Source: Micromonospora vinacea | GTDB lineage: Bacteria; Actinomycetota; Actinomycetes; Mycobacteriales; Micromonosporaceae | Assembly: GCF_015751785.1 (NCBI RefSeq) | Contig: NZ_JADOTY010000001.1 | Coordinates: 2,170,001-2,234,000 of the forward strand | Direction of reading: 5' to 3' | DNA length: 64,000 bases | Position numbers and translations under genes: made by a program | Shown here: positions 25,986 to 34,611 of the stretch, piece after piece | Position numbering within the stretch: position 1 is the stretch's first letter | How the letters are laid out: every line of letters starts with the position of its first letter | Notes under the pieces: generated by a model | The model's input: the letters and a program-made list of their open reading frames with translations, nothing else | What the model was told of the DNA's origin: nothing | Database searches by the model: none

Positions 25986-27149
25986 ATGGCGAGCAGGCCG
26001 GAGCGGTTGCTACGGGGAAGGGACGCGCCGCTCAGCGCCTCCTTCCTGGAGCTGTTCTTCGACCTGGCGTTCGTCCTCGCCCTCAGCCAGTTGGCCGAGC
26101 ATCTGCTCCACGACCTCACCCTGGCCGGGACGCTGCGTACCGCCCTGCTGCTGGTCGGTGTCTGGTGGATCTGGGTGACCACCACCTGGACCGCCGACTG
26201 GTACGACCCGGACACGCCGATCATCCGAGCGGTGCTGGTCGCCGCCACGCTGGGCAGTCTGCTGACCGGGGTCGCGATCCCACAGGCGCTGCACGGACGG
26301 GCCGGGCTGTTCGCCGGCGCGTACGTCGCGGTCCACCTGGTCCGGGGCGTGATCACCGTCTCGACGCTGCGCGGGCATCCGCGCCAGCGCCGGGCGCTGC
26401 GGATTCTCTGCTGGTACAGCGTCACCGCCATACCGTGGCTGGCCGGCGTGTTCCTGCCGGAGTGGCGGGTGGTGCTCTGGGCGTCCGCGCTCGCGATCGA
26501 CCTGAGCGGGCCACGGCTCGGCTGGCCCACGCCCATGCTGGGTCGCGCCCGGCAGCAGGAGCTGCGCCTCGCCGGCGAGCACTTCGCCGAGCGCTACCAG
26601 CAGATCATGATCATCACGCTCGGTGAACTCGTCCTGGTCGCCGGCCTGTCGTACTCCGGCACCCGCCTCGACCCGGCCGAGACCGCCGCCTTCCTGCTGG
26701 TCTTCGCCACCGCCGTGCTGATCGGTCTGCTCTACGTGACACCCGCCGGTCAGCACCTCGGCTCGGCCATCGAGCACGCCGACACGTCGCGGCTCGGCGT
26801 CATCGCCGGATACCTGCACCTGGTGATGATCGCTGGCATCGTGCTCACGGCTGTCGGGGCCGAACTGAGCATCGCCCACCCCACCGAGGTCGGCGACACG
26901 AAGGCTGTCATGGTCATCCTGGGCGGGCCGGCGCTGTTCCTCGTCGGGCGGATCCTCTTCTCGCTGGCGATCCACCGGCGGCTGTCCTGGCCCCGGCTGG
27001 GCGCCCTGCTCCTACTGGGCGGCGCGGCGGCCGCCGTACGGATGCCGCTGCTGGCGGTCAGCGCGGTCGCCACGGGTGTGGTGCTCGCGGTGGCGGTCCT
27101 GGACAACGCCGGCATCATGTCCTACCGCCGACCCAGATCTGCTGACTAA
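25986..27149 (+). CDS. Low-temperature-requirement A (LtrA) family membrane protein
   Basis: 387 aa from ATG 25986 with GGAGGAAG upstream. About ten hydrophobic helices; the family signature ASFLELFFDLAFVLALSQ occurs near residue 22 and ERYQQIMIITLGE in the middle. LtrA is named after a Listeria locus needed for growth in the cold, but its molecular function is unclear. The stop codon lies inside the palindrome that precedes the MarR-GNAT gene 11 bp downstream. Confidence 0.85.
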   Translation: MASRPERLLRGRDAPLSASFLELFFDLAFVLALSQLAEHLLHDLTLAGTLRTALLLVGVWWIWVTTTWTADWYDPDTPIIRAVLVAATLGSLLTGVAIPQALHGRAGLFAGAYVAVHLVRGVITVSTLRGHPRQRRALRILCWYSVTAIPWLAGVFLPEWRVVLWASALAIDLSGPRLGWPTPMLGRARQQELRLAGEHFAERYQQIMIITLGELVLVAGLSYSGTRLDPAETAAFLLVFATAVLIGLLYVTPAGQHLGSAIEHADTSRLGVIAGYLHLVMIAGIVLTAVGAELSIAHPTEVGDTKAVMVILGGPALFLVGRILFSLAIHRRLSWPRLGALLLLGGAAAAVRMPLLAVSAVATGVVLAVAVLDNAGIMSYRRPRSAD

Positions 27150-27155
27150 AGTCAG
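27142..27155. promoter_or_regulatory. MarR-type operator CTGACT-AA-AGTCAG
   Basis: A perfect 14-bp palindrome spanning the LtrA stop and ending 5 bp before the MarR-GNAT ATG. Size, symmetry and location suit autoregulation by that protein. So close to the start, a bound regulator could also block a short-leader or leaderless transcript. Confidence 0.55.
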
Positions 27156-27159
27156 GTGT

Positions 27160-28056
27160 ATGGACTCGGCTCTCGTCGCCGCCGTGCGGCGGTTCAACCG
27201 GACGGTCACCCAGCGGGTGGGTGCGCTCGACGACGAGTACATGGCCCAGGGGCGCCCCCTGGGGCAGGCTCGGCTGCTCTGGGAGATTGGCCCCGCCGGC
27301 GCCGAGGTCGCCGCCTTACGGGCCCGGCTCGGCCTGGACTCCGGATACCTCAGTCGACTCCTGCGCACCCTCGAGAACGACGGCCTCGTCACCGTCGGAC
27401 CGGTCGACCAGACCGGCGGCGACGGGCGGGTACGCGTCGCCACCCTCACTGAGGCCGGCCGAACCCAGTGGGCCGACCTCGACAAGCGGTCGGACGATCT
27501 CGCCGCCTCGATCCTCGAACCGCTCAGCGAACACCGCCGCGAACGACTCGTCACCGCCATGGCCGAGGTCGAACGGCTGCTCATGGGCTCGATGGTCGTC
27601 ATCGAGCCGTGCCCACCGAGCGACCCGCGAGCCCGCGCGTGCCTGCGGGCCTACGTCCGCGACATCGCACGACGATTCGACGGTGGATTCGACCCCGCAC
27701 TGAGCAAACCGCTCCCCGACGAAGCGCTCGTCCCGCCCAACGGGGTGCTCCTGCTCGCCACCCTCAACAGCGAACCGATCGGCTGCGGCGCTGTCAAACT
27801 CCACCCCGACGCGTCCGCGGAGGTCAAACGGGTGTGGGTGTCCGACACCGTACGCGGGCTCGGCGTCGGGCGGCGGCTGCTGGGCGAGTTGGAACGGTAC
27901 GCCGCCGAGCACGGCGCGACAGCGGTCCGGCTGGACACCAACCGCAACCTCACCGAGGCGATCGCCCTGTACCGGGCGACCGGTTACCGGGAGATCGAGG
28001 CGTACAACACCGAGCGCTACGCCCACCACTGGTTCGAGAAGCAGTTGGGGCACTGA
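27160..28056 (+). CDS. MarR-family regulator fused to GNAT acetyltransferase
   Basis: 298 aa. The N-terminal part (1-145) is a MarR winged helix (LGQARLLWEIG, LGLDSGYLSRLLRTLENDGL, wing GDGRVRVATLT). The C-terminal part (about 150-298) is a GNAT fold with the acetyl-CoA loop VRGLGVGRRLLGEL and the closing ATGYREI. MarR-GNAT fusions are known in actinobacteria; here the regulator could sense the substrate that its own acetyltransferase acts on. ATG 27160 was chosen because it follows the palindrome and starts the MarR fold; no Shine-Dalgarno sequence is visible. Confidence 0.85.
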   Translation: MDSALVAAVRRFNRTVTQRVGALDDEYMAQGRPLGQARLLWEIGPAGAEVAALRARLGLDSGYLSRLLRTLENDGLVTVGPVDQTGGDGRVRVATLTEAGRTQWADLDKRSDDLAASILEPLSEHRRERLVTAMAEVERLLMGSMVVIEPCPPSDPRARACLRAYVRDIARRFDGGFDPALSKPLPDEALVPPNGVLLLATLNSEPIGCGAVKLHPDASAEVKRVWVSDTVRGLGVGRRLLGELERYAAEHGATAVRLDTNRNLTEAIALYRATGYREIEAYNTERYAHHWFEKQLGH

Positions 28057-28097
28057 CGGCCGCAACCGTCCGGCGATCGGGCGTCGCGCTCTCGCGG

Positions 28098-28481
28098 CTA
28101 CAGCCGCTCGAAGCTTTCCATGCCGGCGAGTTTCAGCACCTCGGTCCGGGTCGCCGGGCATTCCTTGCGGGTCTGGTCGTCGATGTCACGGCCGTTCGGT
28201 ACGGGGCCCTGCTTCTCGTACCAGGAATAGAGGTTCACGGTGAGGTTGGCCATCGCGCCCGTCTCGGACCCGATCCCCTTCAGCGTCGGCACCTGGCCGT
28301 CCAGGTAGGCGCACACGTCCTTTGCCGACACCGGGGAGCCGTCGGCCGGAGCGGGTCCGGCCGCGCTGGTCGATTCTGTCGTGTCTGGCGCCGCAGCGGG
28401 CTTGGGCGCGTCGGCCTCGGTGCACGCCGTCAGGGCGAGCACGAGGCAGAGGGCTGGTGCGAGCGGTCGGAACGTACTCAT
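28098..28481 (-). CDS. Small lipoprotein
   Basis: 127 aa with a lipoprotein signal (PALCLVLALTAC, lipobox Cys at 20), a Thr/Ala/Pro-rich spacer (to about 55) and a small alpha-helical domain with two Cys (VCAYLDG, ECPATR). It overlaps the methyltransferase by 4 bp (ATGA), so the two are translationally coupled. I do not recognise the family. Confidence 0.7.
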   Translation of the reverse strand: MSTFRPLAPALCLVLALTACTEADAPKPAAAPDTTESTSAAGPAPADGSPVSAKDVCAYLDGQVPTLKGIGSETGAMANLTVNLYSWYEKQGPVPNGRDIDDQTRKECPATRTEVLKLAGMESFERL

Positions 28482-29365
28482 TGGCTTTTGTCCTCACGGG
28501 GTTCGTGGTGGGTGGGGGTTCCGGCGGCGTTCGCGGTGACGAGCCAGAGACCGGCGGGCAGTCGGTAGCCGGCGCCAGGCTCACGGAACCGGTCGAGCAG
28601 CCGGACCGCCCCCGCCCGGGCCGAGGCTTGCGCAGTCGGCAGAGCCGTCCGGTACGCGGCACCGGCCGGGCCGACCTCGATGAGCCATTCGGCCACCGCA
28701 TCGGCGTCGTCCGTGGTCTCCAGGGCGACGTCGCACGGTGTGATCGTGATGGCGGTGAAGCCGGCGGCGGTGAGGATCCGGGTGATGCGTGCGGGGTCGG
28801 TGAAGGAAAACGGACCGGGCTCGTCACCGACCGGGAGCGGTGGTAACGGTCCGAGGTGCGGTGCGGCACCGAGCATCGCCGCGGACAGCCACGGGTTGAC
28901 GCCGCTGTCGCGGAAGACGGTCGCGGCGAGGCGCCCTCCCGGCCGCAGTGATCGCCGGATCGTGGTGCAGCCGGCAACCGGGTCCGCCAACAGCATCAGC
29001 GTCATTCGCGAGAACACCGCGTCGAACGGAGCACCCGGCACGGCATCGAGAGTCTCGATGTCGGCACTGTGGAACCGAATGCCCGGGTACCGCTGCCGGG
29101 CAGCGTTCACCATCGCCTCGGCGATGTCGACACCGATCGCCGCGCCGGTCTCGCCGACTGCGGCGGCGATCTCCGCCGTGGTGCCGCCGCATCCGCAGCC
29201 CACGTCGAGGATGCGTTCGGCAGGCCGTGCGGTCAGGCGGTCCATGGCTGCCGCGCCCAGGGGTCGGCCGACCTCGTCCTGCCGATCGGCGTGACGGATC
29301 CAGCCCGCCGCCGCTCCCGCCCAGAAGGCGGCATTGCGGGCCCGCAGGGCGGCGGTGTCGGCCAT
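28478..29365 (-). CDS. Class I SAM-dependent methyltransferase
   Basis: 295 aa. Motif I is ILDVGCGCGGTTAE (about 51), with the acidic residue in IGVDIAE and motif IV-like FDAVFSRMTLML. The fold matches UbiE/Methyltransf_25 small-molecule methyltransferases. The start base is shared with the stop of the ABM-like gene and the end overlaps the lipoprotein gene, forming a three-gene unit divergent from a TetR regulator. The substrate is unknown. Confidence 0.85.
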   Translation of the reverse strand: MADTAALRARNAAFWAGAAAGWIRHADRQDEVGRPLGAAAMDRLTARPAERILDVGCGCGGTTAEIAAAVGETGAAIGVDIAEAMVNAARQRYPGIRFHSADIETLDAVPGAPFDAVFSRMTLMLLADPVAGCTTIRRSLRPGGRLAATVFRDSGVNPWLSAAMLGAAPHLGPLPPLPVGDEPGPFSFTDPARITRILTAAGFTAITITPCDVALETTDDADAVAEWLIEVGPAGAAYRTALPTAQASARAGAVRLLDRFREPGAGYRLPAGLWLVTANAAGTPTHHEPREDKSQ

Positions 29366-29658
29366 CAGAACGGCATCTCGGCGCCGTCGACGCTCACCGA
29401 CCGGAAGTGAGCCGCCTTCGTCGGGTCGAAGCCGTCCTCCTGCGCCGCCAGGCCAGCGGCCCGGACCAGCCGCTCGGACTGGAACCGACGGAATGCCGCT
29501 TCGTCCTGCCAGACGTTGATGATCCGCCAGCCGTCCTCGGTCGGCCCGGCGACATGGGCGAGGAGACCCGGTGGCCGGTCCGGCCCGAGGTGTCGCTCCA
29601 CCTGCCGGTATTCCGCCTCGCTGACGCCGGGCATCTCCTGCAACACACCGAACGGCAT
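29365..29658 (-). CDS. Antibiotic-biosynthesis-monooxygenase (ABM)-like small protein
   Basis: 97 aa from ATG 29658 with GAGGTGA upstream; the longer frame to 29694 runs through the operator. Features match the dimeric alpha/beta-barrel ABM fold: an N-terminal MPFGVLQEMPGVSEAEY, central GWRIINVWQDEAAFRRFQSE and a C-terminal strand. Members include quinol monooxygenases and stress proteins. It is the first gene of the unit facing the TetR gene and shares one base with the methyltransferase start. Confidence 0.75.
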   Translation of the reverse strand: MPFGVLQEMPGVSEAEYRQVERHLGPDRPPGLLAHVAGPTEDGWRIINVWQDEAAFRRFQSERLVRAAGLAAQEDGFDPTKAAHFRSVSVDGAEMPF

Positions 29659-29673
29659 GACCGTCACCTCTCG

Positions 29674-29699
29674 ATAGAGTGAACCTCTATCCAATAGAG
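29674..29699. promoter_or_regulatory. Triple half-site operator ATAGAG/CTCTAT
   Basis: ATAGAG at 29674-29679, CTCTAT at 29685-29690 and ATAGAG at 29694-29699 form two overlapping inverted repeats between the ABM and TetR genes. This is a strong candidate operator for the TetR regulator acting on both directions. Confidence 0.6.
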
Positions 29700-29714
29700 C
29701 ACTACACTCAGGCC

Positions 29715-30359
29715 GTGGTTGTCAAGCGGCGTTATGACTCTTCCCGGCGGCAGGAGCAGGCCCGACAGACCCGGCGAGCGATCCTCGAAGCGGCTGGCCG
29801 GCTGTTCGTCGACCCCGGTTACGCCGCCACACCGCTGACCGCCGTCGCCGCGGAAGCCGGCGTCGCGGTCCAGACCCTGTACGCGGTCTTCGGCAACAAG
29901 CGGCAACTGCTCTCCCAGTTGGTCGACGTCACCCTGGCCGGTGACGATGAACCGGTGGCCCTGCCGGACCGGCCCTTCGTCGCCGAGATCCGCGCGCTCG
30001 CCGACCCTCGCGCCAAGCTCGTCCGCTACGCCCGCCATCTGGCCGAGGTCAACGCCCGGCAGGCCCAGGTGATGCTCGCGCTGGCCGGCGCGGCCACGGC
30101 CGATCCGGACGCCGCCGAGATCTGGCGCAAGAACGTCGACGACCGCCGCCGGGGCATGGGCATGTTCGCCGCCGAACTCGTCGGCACCGGAGGCCTCCGC
30201 CCCGACCTGAACGTCGACCAGGTGGCCGACATCCTCTGGTTGGCCCAGGACATCCGCAACTTCGACTGGCTCGTCCGGCAACGCGGATGGGCGATCGAGC
30301 AGTACCAGCGGTGGTATGTGGACACGGTCAGCGGCGCGATCATCGCCGGCGCCGAATAG
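29715..30359 (+). CDS. TetR-family transcriptional regulator
   Basis: 214 aa from GTG 29715. A GTG at 29679 is also in frame but would translate the operator. The N-terminal helix-turn-helix is clear (RRAILEAAGRLFVDPGYAAT ... AEAGVAVQTLYAVFGNKRQL, about 15-62), followed by an all-helical ligand domain. It is divergent from the ABM-methyltransferase-lipoprotein unit and probably represses it and itself through the 29674-29699 sites. The ligand is unknown. Confidence 0.85.
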   Translation: MVVKRRYDSSRRQEQARQTRRAILEAAGRLFVDPGYAATPLTAVAAEAGVAVQTLYAVFGNKRQLLSQLVDVTLAGDDEPVALPDRPFVAEIRALADPRAKLVRYARHLAEVNARQAQVMLALAGAATADPDAAEIWRKNVDDRRRGMGMFAAELVGTGGLRPDLNVDQVADILWLAQDIRNFDWLVRQRGWAIEQYQRWYVDTVSGAIIAGAE

Positions 30360-30468
30360 CGGAGAGCGCCGGTCATGGCGTGCTGTGATCTTGTCACCGG
30401 GTGCCTCGCCGGGCAGGCTGATGGACGTTGCCGCCGAAGCATCCGGCAGCCTGAACGAGGAGATCGTC

Positions 30469-31080
30469 GTGCGCAAGCTCGTGTATTACATCGCCGCCAC
30501 CCTGGACGGCTTCATCGCCGGCCCCGACGGCGCCGACCCCACCGGCCCCGGCGGGTTCTGGCCCGTCCCGGATGACTATCTGCGCCACCTCGTCAGCGAA
30601 TATCCGGAGACGCTCCCCGGTCCGGCCCGGCAGGCGTTCGGCATCACCGGCCAGGGCAGCCGGTTCGACACCGTGCTGGAAGGGCGCCACTCGTACGAGG
30701 TGGGCCTGAAGGCCGGCGTGACCGACGCGTACCCGCACCTGCGCCACCTGGTCTTTTCCCGCACGCTGGGCAGCAGCCCGGACCCGGCCGTCGAGGTCAT
30801 CGGCCAAGACCCAATTGCCACGGTACGAGAGCTGAAGCGGCACGACGGCAAGGACGTCTGGGTGATCGGCGGCGGTGCGCTGGCCGGTGCCCTCTACTCC
30901 GAGATCGACCAGCTGATCATCAAGCTTGCCCCGTTGACCATTGGCGCCGGCATCCCGCTCTTCGGCCGCGACGCCGTCTTCGCACCACGCACCTGGCGCC
31001 TGACCGACCACACCGTTCTGGACAGTGGCGCTCTCTTCCTCACCTACACGCGCACACAGACCGGAAACGAGTCCGCATGA
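30469..31080 (+). CDS. Dihydrofolate-reductase-fold (RibD C-terminal) family protein
   Basis: 203 aa from GTG 30469, 8 bp after GAGGAG; an ATG at 30421 would add 16 residues. It starts RKLVYYIAATLDGFIAGPDG, the usual opening of the family. The NADPH-binding stretch is DVWVIGGGALAGALYSEIDQ-like (about 120-140), followed by the terminal strand DSGALFLTYTR. These proteins are NADPH-dependent reductases related to RibD and DHFR; the actual substrate of this branch is unknown. Confidence 0.85.
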   Translation: MRKLVYYIAATLDGFIAGPDGADPTGPGGFWPVPDDYLRHLVSEYPETLPGPARQAFGITGQGSRFDTVLEGRHSYEVGLKAGVTDAYPHLRHLVFSRTLGSSPDPAVEVIGQDPIATVRELKRHDGKDVWVIGGGALAGALYSEIDQLIIKLAPLTIGAGIPLFGRDAVFAPRTWRLTDHTVLDSGALFLTYTRTQTGNESA

Positions 31081-31147
31081 GCACGTCCCCTGACACCGTG
31101 CGAGGCAGGTCCTGACACCAGCGGCCCGTCCGGTTCACATCGCGAAC

Positions 31148-33184
31148 TCAGCCCTTCACAGCGCCCGCGGTGAGCCCTTCGGTCAGGAAGCGCTGCCCGA
31201 GGGCGTACATGATCACCACGGGGATGCTGACGAGCAGTGACGCGGCGGCGAGTTGTCCCTGCGGTACGACGTCCCCGGCGATCATCGACTGCATCCCCAC
31301 CGGGAGCGTCTTGTACTCGTCCTTGGTGATGAACACGAAGGCGAAGAGGAACTCGTTCCAGGCGTTGGTCAGGGTGAAGAGCGCGACCGCCAGCAGACCT
31401 GGCTTGGCCAGCGGCAGCACCACCCGGCCGAACGCCTGGATGCGGCTGCAACCGTCGACCAGTGCGGCCTCCTCCAACTCGATGGGGATCGACGAGAAGT
31501 ACCCCACCAACAGCCAGGTGGCGAACGGCAGCGTGAAGGTCGGGTACGTCACCACCAGGGACCACAACGAGTCGGTGAGCCGGGCGCCGATGAGCATCTG
31601 GTACAGCGGGATGAACAGCAGCGCGCCCGGCATCACGTAGGTGAGCAGCACCGTGACGGTGAAGCCCTGCGCACCCCGGAACCGCAGCCGGGCCAGCGCG
31701 TACCCCGCCAGGGCGGCGCAGACCAGTGCCACCGCCGTGGATGCCGCCGACACCAGCAGTGTGTTGAGGTACCAGCGGCCGAACGGTTGGTTGTCGAACA
31801 GGGCGCCGAACTGCTCGAAGGTCCACGGCGTCGGCCACAGGTCGTCGGTACGCATGACGACCTGGCCCTCGGACTTGAAGGCCGTGACGGCGATCCAGTA
31901 CAGCGGGCCCAGCACGAAGAAGAGCAACCCGGCCAGCGCGGCCCAGGACCCCAGGCCCGACACCGCTGAGGACGACCGGCGACCACCCCGGGACTGGAGG
32001 GTCGAGACGACCCGGCCGACCGCCGCCGCGATCAGCAGGATCACCCCGAGGACCACCGCCGCCTTCCAGAAGATCTGCGGTGATGCCCAGGCCAGCAGAC
32101 CGGTGACCAGCGCGGTGACGACCCACGGCAGCGCCTTCCGCGCCGTCCCGGCCCACCGCCGCGTGCCGATCCACCGGGCTGTCCGACGTCGCCGGGGCAG
32201 TTTGATGGTGGTGTCCTGGCGCAGCAACCGGACCAGGACGAACACCAGCCCGCCGATGATCGGCAGCATGACGAGAGTGACCGCCGCGCCCGCGCCGTAC
32301 TGGAGTTGCAGGATCGCCTTCGAGTAGGCGATGAGCACGTACGGCGCTGTCACGTCACCCGGGCCGCCCTGCGTCAGCAACCACACGAGGTCGAAGTTGT
32401 TGAACGTCCAGATCGACGACAGGGTCACCGTCACGGTGATCACGTGGCGCAGTCCGGGCAGCGTCACGTTTTTGAACCGCTGCCACGACGTGGCGCCGTC
32501 GATGGTCGCCGCCTCGTAGAGGTCCGCCGGGATGGCCTTCAACCCCGCCAGGAAACACACGGTGAAGAACGGCACTCCCTTCCAGACGTTCACGAGGATC
32601 ACCGACGGCATGGCCAGCTCCGGGTCGGAGAGCCAGCCCGCGGGCCAGCTGTCGACCAGGTGCGCGCTGGCCAGCAGTGGCCCGATCCCGGTGGCGGTGA
32701 GGAGCGTGTTGACGCTGCCGAAGATCGGGTCGAGCAGCGCACGCCAGCTGAACGCCGTCACCACCGTCGGCACCACCCACGGCACCAGGAGCAACCCCGC
32801 CAGCACGGCCCGCCCGCGGCGGCGATGGTGCAGCAGCAGGGCCGCCGCCAACCCCAGCACGACCTTGAAAACCTCGGCGTACGCGGTGAAGACGAACGAA
32901 TTCACCACGCCGGTGTGGAACTGGTCGTCGCCGACGAGCGCCAGGTAGTTGTCCAGGCCGACGAAGACGGTGTCCTGCCCGTGCCGTTCCGTGGTGCTCG
33001 TGATGATCGACCGGGCGATCGGCACGAGGACGAGCCCGCCGACCAGCACGGCCATCGGCGCCAGGAACAGTGCCGCCAGTCGCCAGTCACGACCCAGCCG
33101 CCGCTGGACCGCCGTGAGGGAGCCGGGTCCCGGCGGCGGGGATTTCCTCGCCGCCGGGACCCGCGCAGGGCGGACCGACCTCAC
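31148..33184 (-). CDS. Fused sugar ABC transporter permease (MalF-MalG type in one chain)
   Basis: 678 aa, twice the usual length. The first half (about 35-325) is a MalF-like permease with the EAA loop EAATIDGATSWQRFKNVTLP. A linker with two extra hydrophobic segments (about 350-395) follows. The second half (about 410-678) is a MalG-like permease with EEAALVDGCSRIQAFGRVVLP. The reading frame is unbroken. Such permeases form the membrane pore of CUT1 carbohydrate importers. The start overlaps the binding-protein stop by 4 bp. No ATPase gene is present, so a shared MsiK-like ATPase elsewhere is likely. The fusion is unusual. Confidence 0.88.
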   Translation of the reverse strand: MRSVRPARVPAARKSPPPGPGSLTAVQRRLGRDWRLAALFLAPMAVLVGGLVLVPIARSIITSTTERHGQDTVFVGLDNYLALVGDDQFHTGVVNSFVFTAYAEVFKVVLGLAAALLLHHRRRGRAVLAGLLLVPWVVPTVVTAFSWRALLDPIFGSVNTLLTATGIGPLLASAHLVDSWPAGWLSDPELAMPSVILVNVWKGVPFFTVCFLAGLKAIPADLYEAATIDGATSWQRFKNVTLPGLRHVITVTVTLSSIWTFNNFDLVWLLTQGGPGDVTAPYVLIAYSKAILQLQYGAGAAVTLVMLPIIGGLVFVLVRLLRQDTTIKLPRRRRTARWIGTRRWAGTARKALPWVVTALVTGLLAWASPQIFWKAAVVLGVILLIAAAVGRVVSTLQSRGGRRSSSAVSGLGSWAALAGLLFFVLGPLYWIAVTAFKSEGQVVMRTDDLWPTPWTFEQFGALFDNQPFGRWYLNTLLVSAASTAVALVCAALAGYALARLRFRGAQGFTVTVLLTYVMPGALLFIPLYQMLIGARLTDSLWSLVVTYPTFTLPFATWLLVGYFSSIPIELEEAALVDGCSRIQAFGRVVLPLAKPGLLAVALFTLTNAWNEFLFAFVFITKDEYKTLPVGMQSMIAGDVVPQGQLAAASLLVSIPVVIMYALGQRFLTEGLTAGAVKG

Positions 33185-34611
33185 TGCCGCAGCCCCTGCT
33201 GGTTGAAGATCTGCACCATCTTCGCGTGGGCGGCCGTCACGGCCTGCGCCGGCGCCGTGCCCTGCACTACCTGCTGCATCATGTCGGTGAGGACGTAGGC
33301 CGAACCCACGGCCTGCTGGCCCGCGCTGGCCTTCTGCGGGAAGGCCAGCCCGTTCTTCGTGTTCAGCGGCAGCTTCAGTTCAGTGATCCTGCGCAGCATG
33401 GGGAACGCGGCGTCGCCGCTGGTGAAGAACGGGTCGGCGTCCCAGACCTTCTCCCAGGCGGGCATCACCAGGCCGGGTGCCTCCTTCGCCACCCCGAGCA
33501 GCGCGGGCGCGCTGACCAGGTACTGCGCCAGGAGCTTGGCGAGCGCCGGGTTCTTGGCGCCCTTGAAGACGACGAAGCCCTGCGACTGGCCGAGCAGCAG
33601 CGGATTGTCGGTCGCCGGCCCGATGCAGTCGGAGAACACGTGGGTGTTCGCGTGCACCGGGTTCTTCTTGGTCCGGGAGTCCGCGTAGACGCTGAACTGG
33701 TTGCGGGTGTAGCCGAGGATCCCGGCGAGCCAGTTCTCGTTGTTGCTGGTGTCGGTCCAGCTCGCGATCCCCGGCGGCAACATCGGCTTGTACTTGGAGT
33801 TGGTGTAGATGTCGCCGAGGAAGGTCACCGCCTGCACCGTCTCCGGGGAGTTGAAGGTGACCTTCCGGCCGTCGTTGGAGGCGATCGACCCGCCGTAGGC
33901 GTTGATCAGCGCCTCGATCATGCCGTTGCCGTCACCGGACCGGTTCACCGTCATGCCCCAGCCGAACCGGCGCTTGGTCGGATCGGAGATCTCCAGGCAC
34001 AGGTCCCGCAGCTCCTCCCAGCTGTAGATGTCCTTGGGGGAGATGCCCTTGTCCTGCATCCAGTCCTTGCGCAGGAACGACCCGATCCCGATGAAGTGGT
34101 ACGGGATCGCGAACCACTTGCCGTCGAAGACGCAGAAGTTCTTGGCCTCGGCGCAGGGTTCGCCGTACTTGGCGGTGAGCGCCTGAACGACGTCCGTCAC
34201 GTCCTCCAGGTCGCCCAGCGACTGGAACTGCGCGACGAACCGCGAGTCGGTCATGAACGCCAGGTCACGGGCCACCCCACCCTTGACCTCGGCGTCGATC
34301 TTGGCCACCACGTCGCCGGCGTCGGCCTGGACCAGACTGTTCTCGATCTTCGTTCCGGTGGTGTCTGCGAACTTCTTGATCGAGCTGTCAAGGGCTTCGT
34401 TCGCCGCCGTCGAGTACAGCTTCTGCGACAGCATGCCCATCGAGGAGCCCTTCATCGCCGCCGCGGCGTCGATCAGCTCCTGCGGAACCTCTGGCTGCAC
34501 CTTGCTGGGTGACTCGGAGCTGCCCCCACACGCGGCCAGACCGGCCGCGCCGAGCACCCCCACCCCCATCCCCAGAAAGCCGCGCCGTGACCACGCCGAC
34601 TTGTCCTCCAT
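33181..34611 (-). CDS. Tat-exported lipoprotein, ABC sugar-binding protein
   Basis: 476 aa from ATG 34611, 9 bp behind AAGGAGG. The N-terminus combines a twin-arginine motif (SRRGFLGMGVG) with a lipobox (AAGLAAC), so it should be exported folded and lipid-anchored. The body matches family 1 extracellular solute-binding proteins: IKKFADTTGTKIENS, then YHFIGIGSFLRKDWM and SWEELRDLCLEI. It delivers a carbohydrate, probably an oligosaccharide, to the fused permease, with which it is translationally coupled. Ligand not identifiable. Confidence 0.88.
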   Translation of the reverse strand: MEDKSAWSRRGFLGMGVGVLGAAGLAACGGSSESPSKVQPEVPQELIDAAAAMKGSSMGMLSQKLYSTAANEALDSSIKKFADTTGTKIENSLVQADAGDVVAKIDAEVKGGVARDLAFMTDSRFVAQFQSLGDLEDVTDVVQALTAKYGEPCAEAKNFCVFDGKWFAIPYHFIGIGSFLRKDWMQDKGISPKDIYSWEELRDLCLEISDPTKRRFGWGMTVNRSGDGNGMIEALINAYGGSIASNDGRKVTFNSPETVQAVTFLGDIYTNSKYKPMLPPGIASWTDTSNNENWLAGILGYTRNQFSVYADSRTKKNPVHANTHVFSDCIGPATDNPLLLGQSQGFVVFKGAKNPALAKLLAQYLVSAPALLGVAKEAPGLVMPAWEKVWDADPFFTSGDAAFPMLRRITELKLPLNTKNGLAFPQKASAGQQAVGSAYVLTDMMQQVVQGTAPAQAVTAAHAKMVQIFNQQGLRQ

